Source: CAIJMI01 sp964448085
GTDB taxonomy: Bacteria > Patescibacteriota > Microgenomatia > UBA10105 > UBA927
Assembly (NCBI GenBank): GCA_964448085.1
Contig: CAYUUX010000002.1
Span: forward strand, 34,707-98,706
Direction: 5' to 3'
DNA length: 64,000 nucleotides
Every line of letters starts with the position of its first letter. The first letter of the stretch is position 1. The notes under the pieces were generated by a model. The model was not told where the DNA came from. It was given only the letters and a program-made list of their open reading frames with translations, and did not search any database. Positions 8,986 through 17,766 of this stretch are shown piece by piece. Made by a program: the position numbers and the translations under genes.

Positions 8986-8999
8986 GGTGCTTAAAAAAA

Positions 9000-10883
9000 T
9001 TAAGAATTTTTTATGAGTTCTTCAAACTCCTCCCCTTCCAGGGTTTCTCTTTTTACGAGTTCTTTCGTGATAAGATCCAGCTGCTTCTTGTGTTTTTTAA
9101 GAATAAAGATTGCTGTTTCATATCCCTCAAATACAAGTTTTTGAATTTCTCCATCGATTTTTCCGAGCATTTCAGGAGAAATTTGTTGTTGATCCATCAG
9201 TGATTTTCCCCATTCGGTGACGTCAACATTTGGGCCGAAGTTTATTGGGCCAAGCGAGCTCATTCCGAATTCCATGACCATGTATCGCGCTATACGCGTT
9301 GCTTGATCGATGTCATTCGCAGCGCCACTTGTTATATCCTTATAGAGCAATTCTTCTGCGGCTCGTCCACCCATCATGGTCGCGATTTGATGTATGAGGT
9401 GAGATTTTGTTTCATGAAGCCTATCTTTTTCCGGAGGGGTCAGGGTATATCCAAGTGCCATACCTCGGGAAATAATAGAAATACGGTGTACCCGATCCAT
9501 GTCGCCAAGATAATAATTTACCACCGCATGTCCCGCTTCGTGTCCAGCAGTCATTCGTCTGTCTTGGTCACTTTGGAGCCTCTTTTTTTCCGGTCCCAAT
9601 TTGACTTTGGTTGCAGACTCCTCAATATCCTCATGCGAAATTTCTTTTTTATTGTTTCTCGCAGCGTGAATTGCCGACTCATTCAGCATGTTTTCAAGGT
9701 CGGCTCCAGAAAATCCAACAGTTCTTTTTGCAACCTTATCCCAATTCACTATTTTCGAAAAAGGTTTTCCTTTTGCATGAATAAGAAGAATTGATTTTCT
9801 TCCTTCCATATCGGGAAGGTCGAGCGTAACTCGTCGATCAAATCGGCCCGGCCTCGTCAAGGCGGGATCGAGTAAATCTCCCCTGTTGGTTGCCGCAACA
9901 ACGAGTACGGCGGTGTTTGGTTCGAATCCGTCCATTTCTACAAGTATTTGGTTAAGCGTTTGTTCTCGTTCGTCGTGCCCGCCCATCGCGCCAACGGATC
10001 GCATGCGTCCTATTGCATCGATTTCGTCAATGAAAATGATTGCTGGAGCAGTTTTTTTCGCGGTTGCGAAGAGATCACGTACCCGTGCAGCTCCGACACC
10101 AACAAGCATTTCCATAAACTCACTTCCCGCTATCGAATAAAAAGGGACTTTTGCCTCCCCCGCCATGGCTTTGGCCAGCAGGGTTTTTCCTGTTCCGCTT
10201 GGACCAACGAGTATCACACCTTTTGGTGTGCGAGCACCGAGGGCTTTATATTTAGCGGGATTTTTTAAAAAATCGACGATTTCTACAACTTCGTTTTTTG
10301 CCTCATCAACACCAGCAACATCCGCAAAAGTAATTTTAGGAAGATCTTTATTCCACAATTTGGCTTTACTTTGGCCAAATGAAAAAACGCTATCCTGCGC
10401 ACCACGAGCCTGTCGAAACAGAAAAAGAAAAAAGACAACGGTCAGTACCAGTGGGAGCACGTTGGATAGGATGCCCATCCATATTTGGCTTGCATTCAGA
10501 TCTTTTACTTTAATTTCAATGGTTTTTGGATCAACGCCCGTGTCTTCAAGGAGTTTATATAGTGAATCTTGAGGCTCTTTATGCGTAATGACTTTTTTTC
10601 CGTCTTTATACACAGCAGTGAGTTTCGTATCCTCCACCTCAATTGTTTGGATTTTATTATCTTTAATGTCCGATATCACTAGGGTAAACGGCTGTTCTGG
10701 TGTGGTTGCCGCTCCACCAGTTATATTTCCGAGAACTGAAAAGACAACGAAAATAATGAGCAACCCCGTGATGATATTCTTCAGATTTATATTCAATCGA
10801 AGTTCAAACATCTTCTTTGATTTTTTTGTTCCGTTTGTGGACACCCTTTTCTCTTGTTGCGAGGAATATTTTTTTGTTGTCAT
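9000..10883 (-). CDS. ftsH: ATP-dependent zinc metalloprotease FtsH
   Basis: This 627-residue membrane-anchored AAA+ protease degrades damaged membrane proteins and some regulators. Transmembrane segments lie at about 37-55 and 138-157, flanking an extracytoplasmic domain. The AAA module has Walker A GPSGTGKT (227-234; serine where most have proline), Walker B IIFIDEID (282-289) and the second region of homology NRGDLLDPALTRPGRFDRR. The zinc site is HEAGH (448-452). The pore loop reads EMLVGVGA, with Leu260 at the usual phenylalanine. An extended -10 promoter lies about 41 bp upstream. No Shine-Dalgarno is obvious. Confidence 0.96.
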   Translation of the reverse strand: MTTKKYSSQQEKRVSTNGTKKSKKMFELRLNINLKNIITGLLIIFVVFSVLGNITGGAATTPEQPFTLVISDIKDNKIQTIEVEDTKLTAVYKDGKKVITHKEPQDSLYKLLEDTGVDPKTIEIKVKDLNASQIWMGILSNVLPLVLTVVFFLFLFRQARGAQDSVFSFGQSKAKLWNKDLPKITFADVAGVDEAKNEVVEIVDFLKNPAKYKALGARTPKGVILVGPSGTGKTLLAKAMAGEAKVPFYSIAGSEFMEMLVGVGAARVRDLFATAKKTAPAIIFIDEIDAIGRMRSVGAMGGHDEREQTLNQILVEMDGFEPNTAVLVVAATNRGDLLDPALTRPGRFDRRVTLDLPDMEGRKSILLIHAKGKPFSKIVNWDKVAKRTVGFSGADLENMLNESAIHAARNNKKEISHEDIEESATKVKLGPEKKRLQSDQDRRMTAGHEAGHAVVNYYLGDMDRVHRISIISRGMALGYTLTPPEKDRLHETKSHLIHQIATMMGGRAAEELLYKDITSGAANDIDQATRIARYMVMEFGMSSLGPINFGPNVDVTEWGKSLMDQQQISPEMLGKIDGEIQKLVFEGYETAIFILKKHKKQLDLITKELVKRETLEGEEFEELIKNS

Positions 10884-10923
10884 ATCGAGAATAGCTTGAT
10901 GATACTTACAATTTCAATAGTGT

Positions 10924-10929
10924 AGTATA
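10924..10929 (-). promoter_or_regulatory. Extended -10 promoter for ftsH
   Basis: Minus strand TGG-TATACT forms an extended -10 element, with a predicted start near 10917 and a leader of about 34 nt. It sits back to back with the promoter of the gene at 10983. Confidence 0.5.
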
Positions 10930-10946
10930 CCACGGAATTTAAATAC

Positions 10947-10975
10947 TTGACAGAGCGCCATGGGAACGGTATTGT
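10947..10975 (+). promoter_or_regulatory. Consensus promoter with leaderless start at 10983
   Basis: TTGACA (10947-10952), a 17-bp spacer, then TATTGT (10970-10975). The ATG at 10983 follows 7 bp later, so the mRNA should start on the start codon. The TTG of the -35 box is in frame with the gene and could be mistaken for an earlier start. Confidence 0.75.
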
Positions 10976-10982
10976 CTTTGCT

Positions 10983-11864
10983 ATGCGCATTCCACACCAT
11001 GTATTTGCCCCTTCTACTTCTGGTTATCCCATCATTGGTTTTCAATCGAAAGAAACACGTGCGCTTACCGTGGGGTATATTCATAAACGGGGGAAAAAGG
11101 AAACGTTTATTCCCTGTCGGGAGCATTTTGGAGCCCTTCGTGAGGAGGACGCGTTTTCGGCAACCGTACAATCGTTATCCCTTTCTCCCATTCAAAAAAT
11201 GTTACACGCTCACGATCCCTATACCATCTCGACCATAACTATTTTACGGGAAACGGTTGCGTGTCGGCTTTCAAGTGCGCTTTTTTATGCAGGTATACCC
11301 GCGCACTACGGGGACTGTTTTATTGGAGCAAATCATGTTAAGTCTGCAACAAGCATCACAACATCATATGCGTATGAAAATACTGAAGGATTGTGCACAG
11401 ATGGGTGTTGGGTTATTGCTGATAGCATTGCCTCGGGCAAAAATTTAATAGCCACCCTTCGTTCTTTATTAGGAAAATATCATCCCAAAGAACTTATTTT
11501 TATTGTTCCCATCGGTAATCGGTGGGGCATTAATGAAGTCAGTAGGGTTGTTGCAGACTATTCCGTACCCACTACGTTTGTTGTTTGGGGAGCGTTGTTT
11601 GGTTTAAATCCGGAAAATCACTACGACGAACCATGGGGGCTTCCAGACTGTGAACCTATTGATAAACGAGACCAACAAACGTTTGTTTCTATGTATTCTC
11701 CAACCCTATGTGTTGGTGGAGATTTTGGTAACGATTACTATTGTGTGGCGTTGGCAAAGAACTTATATAAAAAACAACTTGCAGATCTGCATATAACACC
11801 CAACATTCCCACCGCAAAATTTATCCGATCGGTATACGCTTCAGAAGAAATCCTCACACGATAA
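10983..11864 (+). CDS. Phosphoribosyltransferase-like protein of unknown role
   Basis: I do not recognise a specific family for this 293-residue protein. The middle contains GCWVIADSIASGKNLIATL, which resembles the PRPP-binding loop of type I phosphoribosyltransferases, followed by a strand KELIFIVPIG and, later, PTTFVVWGALFGLNP. An N-terminal ~115 residues precedes this and has no clear motif. A phosphoribosyltransferase fold is therefore plausible but not proven. It is a single-gene unit with a strong promoter and a predicted leaderless mRNA, ending 4 bp from the convergent trpS gene. A translation start at the upstream TTG is unlikely because that triplet is the -35 element. Confidence 0.5.
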   Translation: MRIPHHVFAPSTSGYPIIGFQSKETRALTVGYIHKRGKKETFIPCREHFGALREEDAFSATVQSLSLSPIQKMLHAHDPYTISTITILRETVACRLSSALFYAGIPAHYGDCFIGANHVKSATSITTSYAYENTEGLCTDGCWVIADSIASGKNLIATLRSLLGKYHPKELIFIVPIGNRWGINEVSRVVADYSVPTTFVVWGALFGLNPENHYDEPWGLPDCEPIDKRDQQTFVSMYSPTLCVGGDFGNDYYCVALAKNLYKKQLADLHITPNIPTAKFIRSVYASEEILTR

Positions 11865-11868
11865 GCCG

Positions 11869-13239
11869 TTATCGGCTTTGGGATCCTAGAGGAAAGGTGT
11901 TTGTTTCAATAAACAGTGGCCTTCCTTCTGTGTCGTCTACTGCCACTATCATTCCCTGAGATTCTTCTCCCATTATTTTTCTATATTGCAAATTGAAAAC
12001 AAAGAGAAATTTTTTGCCGGTGAAATACTCTGCGGCATACCCAAACTGTCTGACTCCAGTGAATATGATCCGTTTTCCTAATTCCCCAAAATTAACATGG
12101 AGCCGGATCAATTTTTCACTTTTCTCAACGTGTTCTGCTGATTCAACTTGCCCAACCCGCATTTCCACGTTGTACCAATCGTCAATTGTGATGGTTGTTT
12201 TTTTACTTGTAGGAACGGAGTAGGCATTAGTTATACCTGTCAAATTTTTAACCTCTTGTAACGTTGATTCTGCATATCTCATGGCTTGTTCTTTCCCACG
12301 AGAAAGAATCTCCTTTATATATTCGGGATGCTTCTGCATTTCCTTATATTGTTTTCGTGCCGGTGCAAAATGCTGTAGGAGCGATTGATATAAATATTCC
12401 TTTACTTCTATATCCGCTATTTCTCCCCTCTTATATGCTTGTTTCATTTGCTGTACCTTTTCCTTATCACCAAAAAATTCCAGATATACAAAAACCATGT
12501 TTCCATCAATGTGACCGGGATCCGTTTTATGAATACGGGTTGGATCTGTATATGTTCCCATCACCTGTTTTTTGATGGTTTCTTCTGTTTCAAAAATGCT
12601 AATAATATTGCCTAAAGACTTACTCATTTTTCGTTTTCCATCGGTACCAAGTATTGTTGCAACGTTTTTTGAAATGAGTGGATCGGATAATTTAAAGCAT
12701 GATGTGTTGTAGGTTCGGTTAAACAGTTGTGCAATATCTCTGGCAATTTCGACATGTTGTTTTTGATCTTTTCCTACCGGAACGAGGTCGGGTTTATATA
12801 AAAGAATGTCAGCCGCCATGAGAATTGGATAACTAAATAGACCGACGTTAATAGTATCCTCAGCGGTGTCTTTTTGGAGTTTATCCTTATATGCATGCGC
12901 CCGTTTTAACAACCCAAGTGGAGTAAAATTATTGAGAATTGTTTGTAGTTCTGAATGGAGCCCCCCGATGTCGGATTGTCTAAAAAAGATAAGTCGATCG
13001 AATTCTTCTGGTTCCAAAAAACCTTTCAAGAGAGCGAGTTCGCTAAGTATCAATGTTTCTGTGTTCCTTTGTAATTTATCTTTATTCTGAACAGTTGTCA
13101 GTGCGTGATAGTCAGCCACAAAAAGAAAGCACTCATGTGTGTGTGCCATGTCAATAAATTGTTTGACTGCTCCTAGGTAGTTGCCGATATGGAGAGTGCC
13201 ATCACCACTTGGTGTTATACCAGATAAAACTCGTTTCAT
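11869..13239 (-). CDS. trpS: Tryptophan-tRNA ligase with C-terminal EMAPII/Trbp111-type tRNA-binding domain
   Basis: This 456-residue class I synthetase charges tRNA-Trp. The HIGH motif is TLHIGNYLGAV (HIGN at 17-20) and KMSKS is at 204-208. The usual bacterial TrpRS ends near residue 335. Here a further ~105 residues (about 351-456) carry an OB-fold tRNA-binding domain like that at the end of bacterial MetRS or free Trbp111: WYNVEMRVGQVESAEHVEKS, then FTGVRQFGYAAEYFTGKK, then GEESQGMIVAV. The domain probably strengthens general tRNA binding. The ATG at 13239 has AAAGGA 6-7 nt upstream. It is 65 bp behind trpB2 in the same orientation, with the tRNA-Trp gene just upstream. Confidence 0.93.
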   Translation of the reverse strand: MKRVLSGITPSGDGTLHIGNYLGAVKQFIDMAHTHECFLFVADYHALTTVQNKDKLQRNTETLILSELALLKGFLEPEEFDRLIFFRQSDIGGLHSELQTILNNFTPLGLLKRAHAYKDKLQKDTAEDTINVGLFSYPILMAADILLYKPDLVPVGKDQKQHVEIARDIAQLFNRTYNTSCFKLSDPLISKNVATILGTDGKRKMSKSLGNIISIFETEETIKKQVMGTYTDPTRIHKTDPGHIDGNMVFVYLEFFGDKEKVQQMKQAYKRGEIADIEVKEYLYQSLLQHFAPARKQYKEMQKHPEYIKEILSRGKEQAMRYAESTLQEVKNLTGITNAYSVPTSKKTTITIDDWYNVEMRVGQVESAEHVEKSEKLIRLHVNFGELGKRIIFTGVRQFGYAAEYFTGKKFLFVFNLQYRKIMGEESQGMIVAVDDTEGRPLFIETNTFPLGSQSR

Positions 13240-13304
13240 AGTTATTCCTTTCATATATTGTATCATTTGTATTTTTTCTATAGATATGTTTGTTTTATCT
13301 TCTG

Positions 13305-14612
13305 CTATTGCAATGAACCGTTCAAAAATTTTTCATACCCTCCGAGATCTAGCAAACCGTGTCCGGACAGATTAAAACAAATTACCTTTTTGTTCCCTTG
13401 CTTTCGAGCGCGAATAGCTTCATCAATTACTGCCTTGATCGCGTGTGCACTTTCTGGAGCCGGAATTATTCCCTCTGCTTTCATAAAACAATGCGCGGCT
13501 TCAAAAATTTCTTTTTGAGAATACGCACGAGCACGCGTAATTCCACGCGTGTTTAAGAATGACAAAATTGGTGCATTTCCATGGTATCGCAGCCCCCCAG
13601 CGTGAATTACGGCAGGAATGAACGATGCGCCCAGCGTCTGCATTTTAAGCAGCGGCGTTTGTTTTGCCGCGTCACCAAAATCATATTTGTATTCCCCTTT
13701 GGTCATTTTTGGACAGGCACTGGATTCAACGAGTATGCAATCAAGACTTGTGCGTTCTCCTGAGATTTTTTTAATAATAAATGGTGCCATAAACCCAAAC
13801 GCATTGCTTCCTCCACCAACACACCCAATCAACACATCTGGATATTCTCCAAGGTGTTTAAATTGTTCTTCTACCTCCTGTCCAATAATGGTTTGATGCA
13901 TGAGTACGTGATTTAATACGCTTCCCAAAGCATAACGTGCTGTTTTGTCGTCCCGAATTGTTTCCAGGGCCTCAGCTATGGCGATCCCAAGGCTTCCGGG
14001 ATGCTGCGGACGTTCGTTTAACAGATGTTTTCCGAATGCCGTTTGATTTGAAGGACTTGCAAATACGTTTGCACCAAACAACTGCATGATCGTTTTTCTA
14101 TACGGTTTTTGTTCATAGGAAGAACGGACCATAAATATGGAGCACCGTACATCAAAAAATTTACATGCTAGTGCTAACGCTGACCCCCATTGACCAGCGC
14201 CAGTTTCCGTAATGAGTCGTTTAACACCTTCTTGTTTGTTGTAATACGCTTGAGGAATTGCCGTATTGATCTTATGGCTTCCAGAGATGGTTGCGCCTTC
14301 ATTTTTAAAATAGATATGCGCAGGGGTTTGGAGCACCTGTTCCAGACGGGTTGCACGGACAAGTGGCGTTGGTCGAAATGTCATATAGATGTTTCTGACT
14401 GCATTGGGAATTTCAACTTTTTCCTCAAGCGTTAATTCTTGTTTAGCGATTTCCTTTGGGAAAAGCCCACACAGATCCTTCATGGTTATGGGTTTGTTTG
14501 TTGCCGGATTGAGATGCGGATCTGGCAAACTCCCCACATATTTTTTGAGGTAATAGTTTATATTGAGATAGTGTGTTGGTGTTTGCACCGAACATTGATT
14601 TCCTTTTGTCAT
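13305..14612 (-). CDS. trpB: Tryptophan synthase beta chain, TrpB2 type
   Basis: This 435-residue PLP enzyme condenses serine with indole to make tryptophan. The PLP lysine is K114 in GSHKINTA; TGAGQWGSALALA and CVGGGSNAFGF are the phosphate and ring contacts. The ~60-residue N-terminal extension and the sequence EGATISGSHKINTA point to the TrpB2 branch, which often works without TrpA. No trpA or other pathway gene is in the window, so indole salvage or serine deamination is the likely role; this is inference. The ATG at 14612 has AAAGGATC 4 nt upstream, and longer starts lack this. It appears to form one unit with trpS. Confidence 0.92.
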   Translation of the reverse strand: MTKGNQCSVQTPTHYLNINYYLKKYVGSLPDPHLNPATNKPITMKDLCGLFPKEIAKQELTLEEKVEIPNAVRNIYMTFRPTPLVRATRLEQVLQTPAHIYFKNEGATISGSHKINTAIPQAYYNKQEGVKRLITETGAGQWGSALALACKFFDVRCSIFMVRSSYEQKPYRKTIMQLFGANVFASPSNQTAFGKHLLNERPQHPGSLGIAIAEALETIRDDKTARYALGSVLNHVLMHQTIIGQEVEEQFKHLGEYPDVLIGCVGGGSNAFGFMAPFIIKKISGERTSLDCILVESSACPKMTKGEYKYDFGDAAKQTPLLKMQTLGASFIPAVIHAGGLRYHGNAPILSFLNTRGITRARAYSQKEIFEAAHCFMKAEGIIPAPESAHAIKAVIDEAIRARKQGNKKVICFNLSGHGLLDLGGYEKFLNGSLQ

Positions 14613-14706
14613 AGTAGATCCTTTATAAAAATTTTTTGTACACATTGACATATGACTGTTTTTGCCAGTATTTCCCCCTTGTCATACTTTGTTGATAGTT
14701 CATAGG

Positions 14707-14777
14707 CAGGAGCATCAGGATTTGAACCTGAAATGAGGATTTTGGAGATCCCCGTGATACCGTTTCACTATGCTCCT
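14707..14777 (-). tRNA. tRNA-Trp (CCA)
   Basis: All four arms fold. The acceptor is AGGAGCA paired with TGCTCCT, followed by discriminator G73, as in bacterial tRNA-Trp. The D-stem is GTGA/TCAC with the GG pair in its loop, the anticodon loop is CTCCAAA, and the T-loop is the normal TTCAAAT. CCA is not encoded. It lies upstream of trpB2 and trpS on the same strand and just after a terminator. Confidence 0.95.
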
Positions 14778-14784
14778 AAACGAC

Positions 14785-14827
14785 AAAAACCCGTACAGAA
14801 CACCAAGATATTGTTGTTCTGTACGGG
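14785..14827 (-). terminator. Rho-independent terminator between the ncRNA and tRNA-Trp
   Basis: A perfect 12-bp stem (14816-14827 with 14790-14801) closes a 14-nt loop and is followed on the minus strand by TTTTT. The stem is nearly symmetric, but only the minus direction has an uninterrupted T-run directly after it. Confidence 0.85.
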
Positions 14828-14991
14828 CCTTTATTTGAGATTCGGCTGTGCCACCGTACGCTTCCCTTTCGGGACTTTTCTTGACGCACTCCGTTTTTAC
14901 GACATGCGTTCCTGACTTTTACGGTTTCGGCTCCGTACCTGATTGGGGTCAGCTTCCCGGTTCCATCCTTCCGGATCAGCGCTTTCTAAAC
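14785..14991 (-). ncRNA. Unidentified ~206-nt structured RNA upstream of tRNA-Trp
   Basis: The stretch has its own extended -10 promoter and ends in a strong terminator, but holds no ORF longer than a few codons. Local stems seen by eye: ATCC-GGAA-GGAT (a GNRA tetraloop), CTGA/TCAG, TACGG/CCGTA enclosing an 8-nt loop, ACGCA/TGCGT enclosing 16 nt, and CCC-GAAA-GGG (a second GNRA). It does not fit SRP RNA, tmRNA, RNase P RNA, 6S or 5S by their conserved sequences. It could be a regulator of the downstream tRNA-Trp/trpB2/trpS genes or an independent ncRNA. Confidence 0.6.
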
Positions 14992-14997
14992 ATACAT

Positions 14998-15003
14998 AGT
15001 ATA
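14998..15003 (-). promoter_or_regulatory. Extended -10 promoter of the structured RNA
   Basis: Minus-strand TGG-TATACT is an extended -10 element; the predicted start is about 14991. No clear -35 is present. Confidence 0.55.
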
Positions 15004-15048
15004 CCATACGCTGTCCAGCGGTAGAGCTATAGTAGGAAACTATTGTTA

Positions 15049-16677
15049 TTATTTTGAATGGATGCGACTGCATCCCGTATTCAGCATAATAACCATAGAC
15101 ACGAGAAGCAATGGTGGTATCGGTCCGAAATAGCCAGAAAAAACCGCTATCGGCAGCGATGTGGCAGCTAAGAAAACGATGATTCCTGACAGCCCTGTTA
15201 TTGCAGAATAGAGAGCCAATAGTATTGGTAGCTCATTGCTGTGACCCAACTCTTTTCTTCTTCGAATAATCACAACACCATAGAGAATCACTCCCAACAG
15301 AAATAATGGAAAAAATAGCGTTTTGTACATGACAATAATAGCGTTTATGCTTTTTATTCGTATATCTTCCACATCAACTCTTCGAGGATATTCTAACGTT
15401 ATTTTTTGGATCAATTCGTAATTTTGTTGAGGCTCCCGGATCTCATCATAAAATACGTGAAGATTTTTGAAAAAGAATATCTGTTCAAATAAATCTATCG
15501 TAAACATATGTATCTTTGCTATGTGTTCATACCGAAAGGGTGGTAGAAACGTGTTTCTTTTTTTCATGCAATCAAGTGTCCGTAGGTTGCACGCAGTATT
15601 AATTTCTTTCGCAATTTGTCGGTATGTTGTTAGTGCATCTTTTGGTGTTTTGTAGCGGCCGGCATCGGCAACTGCATCGCGTAAGGCCCACAGAAACCAC
15701 CCTCCACCAATATCTAATTCATTTCCGTCTAAAGGTGCATTTTTTTTCGTCTCAGTTGACCAGTTTTCATAAATGTATCCCTCTAATTGTTCATCGATTA
15801 TCTTCCATGTTGGGCTTGCAGACGTTATTTTTTCTCTAACGCTTTTAGGAACGGGAACATATATCCTATCAGTATCGTGCTTTACTCGTGTAAGTGCGCC
15901 ATACGCAGCTATGAAATCAGCGTTTTGACTTTCTGTAAGCATATATGTTCCGTAATAGACCTTGTTTAAAATGAGTATTGGCGTAATCCCAATAACAACC
16001 ATGCTAAGACAAGCAAGTGTTGTGGAGAGACCTCGTATTCCCACACGATGCAGATATGAGTAAATCGTTATATCGACACCGAGTATGCACAGCGGAATTG
16101 CCAACCATATACTTTCCTCTCTTGTTGTCCAGGCACACGCAAAGAATACCCCGCTCATCATAGCCCAGACATATTGTGCGTACCCTTTTTGTTTGGTACG
16201 TGTTAAGAATGTTGCTATTGCAAAAGAACTAATAGCAAGCAAAGAAAGGGAATAATAAATAGCTGGACGATTTACACGGAGATTGAGATTGCCATCAAAA
16301 GAGAAGGGATTAAACAATAGAACTGTAAACATTACGATAAACATGAAGATTTTAGCCTTTTTTGCTAAAAGCCACACTAGCAGCGACGCACAGAAACACG
16401 CAATGGTATAGAGAACTTGTTGAGCAAGCAGTAGTGGAATGTTAAGAGTATGCGATAAGGCTATAAAGATAGGATAAAATGCACCTTTGGCCAGTGTACG
16501 GTTAGAATATTCCCCCAACCATTTTCCATGCAATATTGCATCTGCTTGATTAATAAATAACAGATCGTCGTGTGGAGAATTTGCGTCAATTCCAAGAGAT
16601 AGTCCAGAAAATAACCAAAGCTTCACTCCTGTCAGCACAACAACTGTAACAATTATGCAAACAATGGATCGTTTCAT
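15049..16677 (-). CDS. Large integral membrane protein, GT-C-like
   Basis: This 542-residue protein has an N-terminal membrane helix (about 5-25), a first outside loop with an acidic pair (HDDLLFINQADAIL, about 36-49), then roughly eight hydrophobic segments to about residue 240. A ~200-residue soluble loop follows, then three or four more helices at the C-terminus. This layout, with the acidic pair in the first loop and a TREES segment after a central helix, resembles GT-C glycosyltransferases that use polyprenyl-phosphate sugars outside the membrane. I cannot assign a family. Two SGNH genes follow upstream on the same strand, so it may belong to surface glycan modification. Confidence 0.5.
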   Translation of the reverse strand: MKRSIVCIIVTVVVLTGVKLWLFSGLSLGIDANSPHDDLLFINQADAILHGKWLGEYSNRTLAKGAFYPIFIALSHTLNIPLLLAQQVLYTIACFCASLLVWLLAKKAKIFMFIVMFTVLLFNPFSFDGNLNLRVNRPAIYYSLSLLAISSFAIATFLTRTKQKGYAQYVWAMMSGVFFACAWTTREESIWLAIPLCILGVDITIYSYLHRVGIRGLSTTLACLSMVVIGITPILILNKVYYGTYMLTESQNADFIAAYGALTRVKHDTDRIYVPVPKSVREKITSASPTWKIIDEQLEGYIYENWSTETKKNAPLDGNELDIGGGWFLWALRDAVADAGRYKTPKDALTTYRQIAKEINTACNLRTLDCMKKRNTFLPPFRYEHIAKIHMFTIDLFEQIFFFKNLHVFYDEIREPQQNYELIQKITLEYPRRVDVEDIRIKSINAIIVMYKTLFFPLFLLGVILYGVVIIRRRKELGHSNELPILLALYSAITGLSGIIVFLAATSLPIAVFSGYFGPIPPLLLVSMVIMLNTGCSRIHSK

Positions 16678-16767
16678 AACGGCTATGAGTATCTGTATTG
16701 TATGATACCTGATATTTTAGTGAATAATCTTGTTATGCAAAGATTCCTCGTGCGTTGTCTTGGTATG

Positions 16768-17766
16768 TTATCGGTCGTTTTCAAATACCTCTTGCAGAAG
16801 AGGGGCAATGCTTTTAAAAAGTGCATCCGCTGCAAGCGTATGCCCCTTTTCATTGGGGTGTCCTGGATATTGTTGATCTTCCAAGCTTTGTAATGTGTGT
16901 GTTTGATATATAGGAAGAAGATCAACGGTGTTACCAACGCTGTTGGTTTCTTTGATGATTTGCATCATTGCGTCGTGTGTCATCGTCGCCTCTTTAGAAT
17001 CATTAAATATCGGAAAAACAACAATCCGATATTCCACACCGTTTGTATTTAACATATGAATCATGGTCTGTAGGGGTTCTAGTATGACCGATTTTTGTTT
17101 TTCTGTTCCCTCAAATGCATCAAAATTTTCCATACCAGAAAGCGTAGATAAATGTATTAATGTAAAGAGACGGTATGTTTTGAAATGATTAAAGAGAAAA
17201 GCATTAATAAACCTATTTTGATACTTGCCATCAATTGCAGTCCACGTTGCTCCTTTCATAAAGATTACAGGAGTGCTAAAGAAATCATTCATACACGTTT
17301 GAATAATAACGAGATCTGGTTTCATTAACGACATGTATTTTTTTAGAAGCAGAGCCTCGCGTGTGGTCTCATATCCCACAATACCCCCATTAATAATACG
17401 TATGTTTTTATTTGGAAACGCTTCTGATAACTTTTCTTGAAGTAAGGACGGATAGGAACCATAGTCTGATATGGAATCCCCAAGAATTACTATGCGATAG
17501 TCTATTGTGTCATCGTGTACTGTGCGTTCAATATTATTTTCAAAATCCGACTTTATATATCCGAAAGTCGAATCAAATACGTACTCCGTGTTTGTACGGA
17601 ACGTCTCTGTTTGTGGGGACGCTGTCCGTATGTGCCCCCAAAGGTTTTTCTGTATATATTTGTCTTCTAACGATATGGAAAAGAAGCTTAGAAATCGAAG
17701 AGCTAGTTCAACAAAAACCATCGCAACACATAAGGCTAAACTGAAATATGCCAGGCGTTTTATCAT
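16768..17766 (-). CDS. SGNH/GDSL-fold membrane-anchored protein
   Basis: This 332-residue protein has one N-terminal membrane helix (about 7-25) and an outside SGNH hydrolase domain. Block I is ILGDSISDYGSYP (about 94-106) with the nucleophilic serine. NGGIVGYETTREAL and QTCMNDFF follow as the Gly and Asn blocks, and GHPNEKGH near the C-terminus carries the catalytic histidine. Proteins of this kind add or remove acetyl groups on glycans. It overlaps the upstream SGNH gene by 4 bp (ATGA), so the two form an operon. The substrate is unknown. Confidence 0.75.
   Translation of the reverse strand: MIKRLAYFSLALCVAMVFVELALRFLSFFSISLEDKYIQKNLWGHIRTASPQTETFRTNTEYVFDSTFGYIKSDFENNIERTVHDDTIDYRIVILGDSISDYGSYPSLLQEKLSEAFPNKNIRIINGGIVGYETTREALLLKKYMSLMKPDLVIIQTCMNDFFSTPVIFMKGATWTAIDGKYQNRFINAFLFNHFKTYRLFTLIHLSTLSGMENFDAFEGTEKQKSVILEPLQTMIHMLNTNGVEYRIVVFPIFNDSKEATMTHDAMMQIIKETNSVGNTVDLLPIYQTHTLQSLEDQQYPGHPNEKGHTLAADALFKSIAPLLQEVFENDR

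Noticed and set aside
10947..10982. TTG at 10947 as start of the PRT-like gene
   Set aside because: The triplet is part of a TTGACA -35 box followed at 17 bp by TATTGT, so RNA should begin at about 10983, on the ATG.
14643..14678. Plus-strand promoter TTGACA...TATTTC upstream of trpB
   Set aside because: No plus-strand gene or RNA follows that it could serve; the tRNA and ncRNA there are on the minus strand.
14785..14991. SRP (4.5S) RNA
   Set aside because: TCCGGAAGGA resembles part of the SRP S-domain, but the flanking GTCAGG and AAGCAGCC that define it are not in position and the fold is not one long hairpin.
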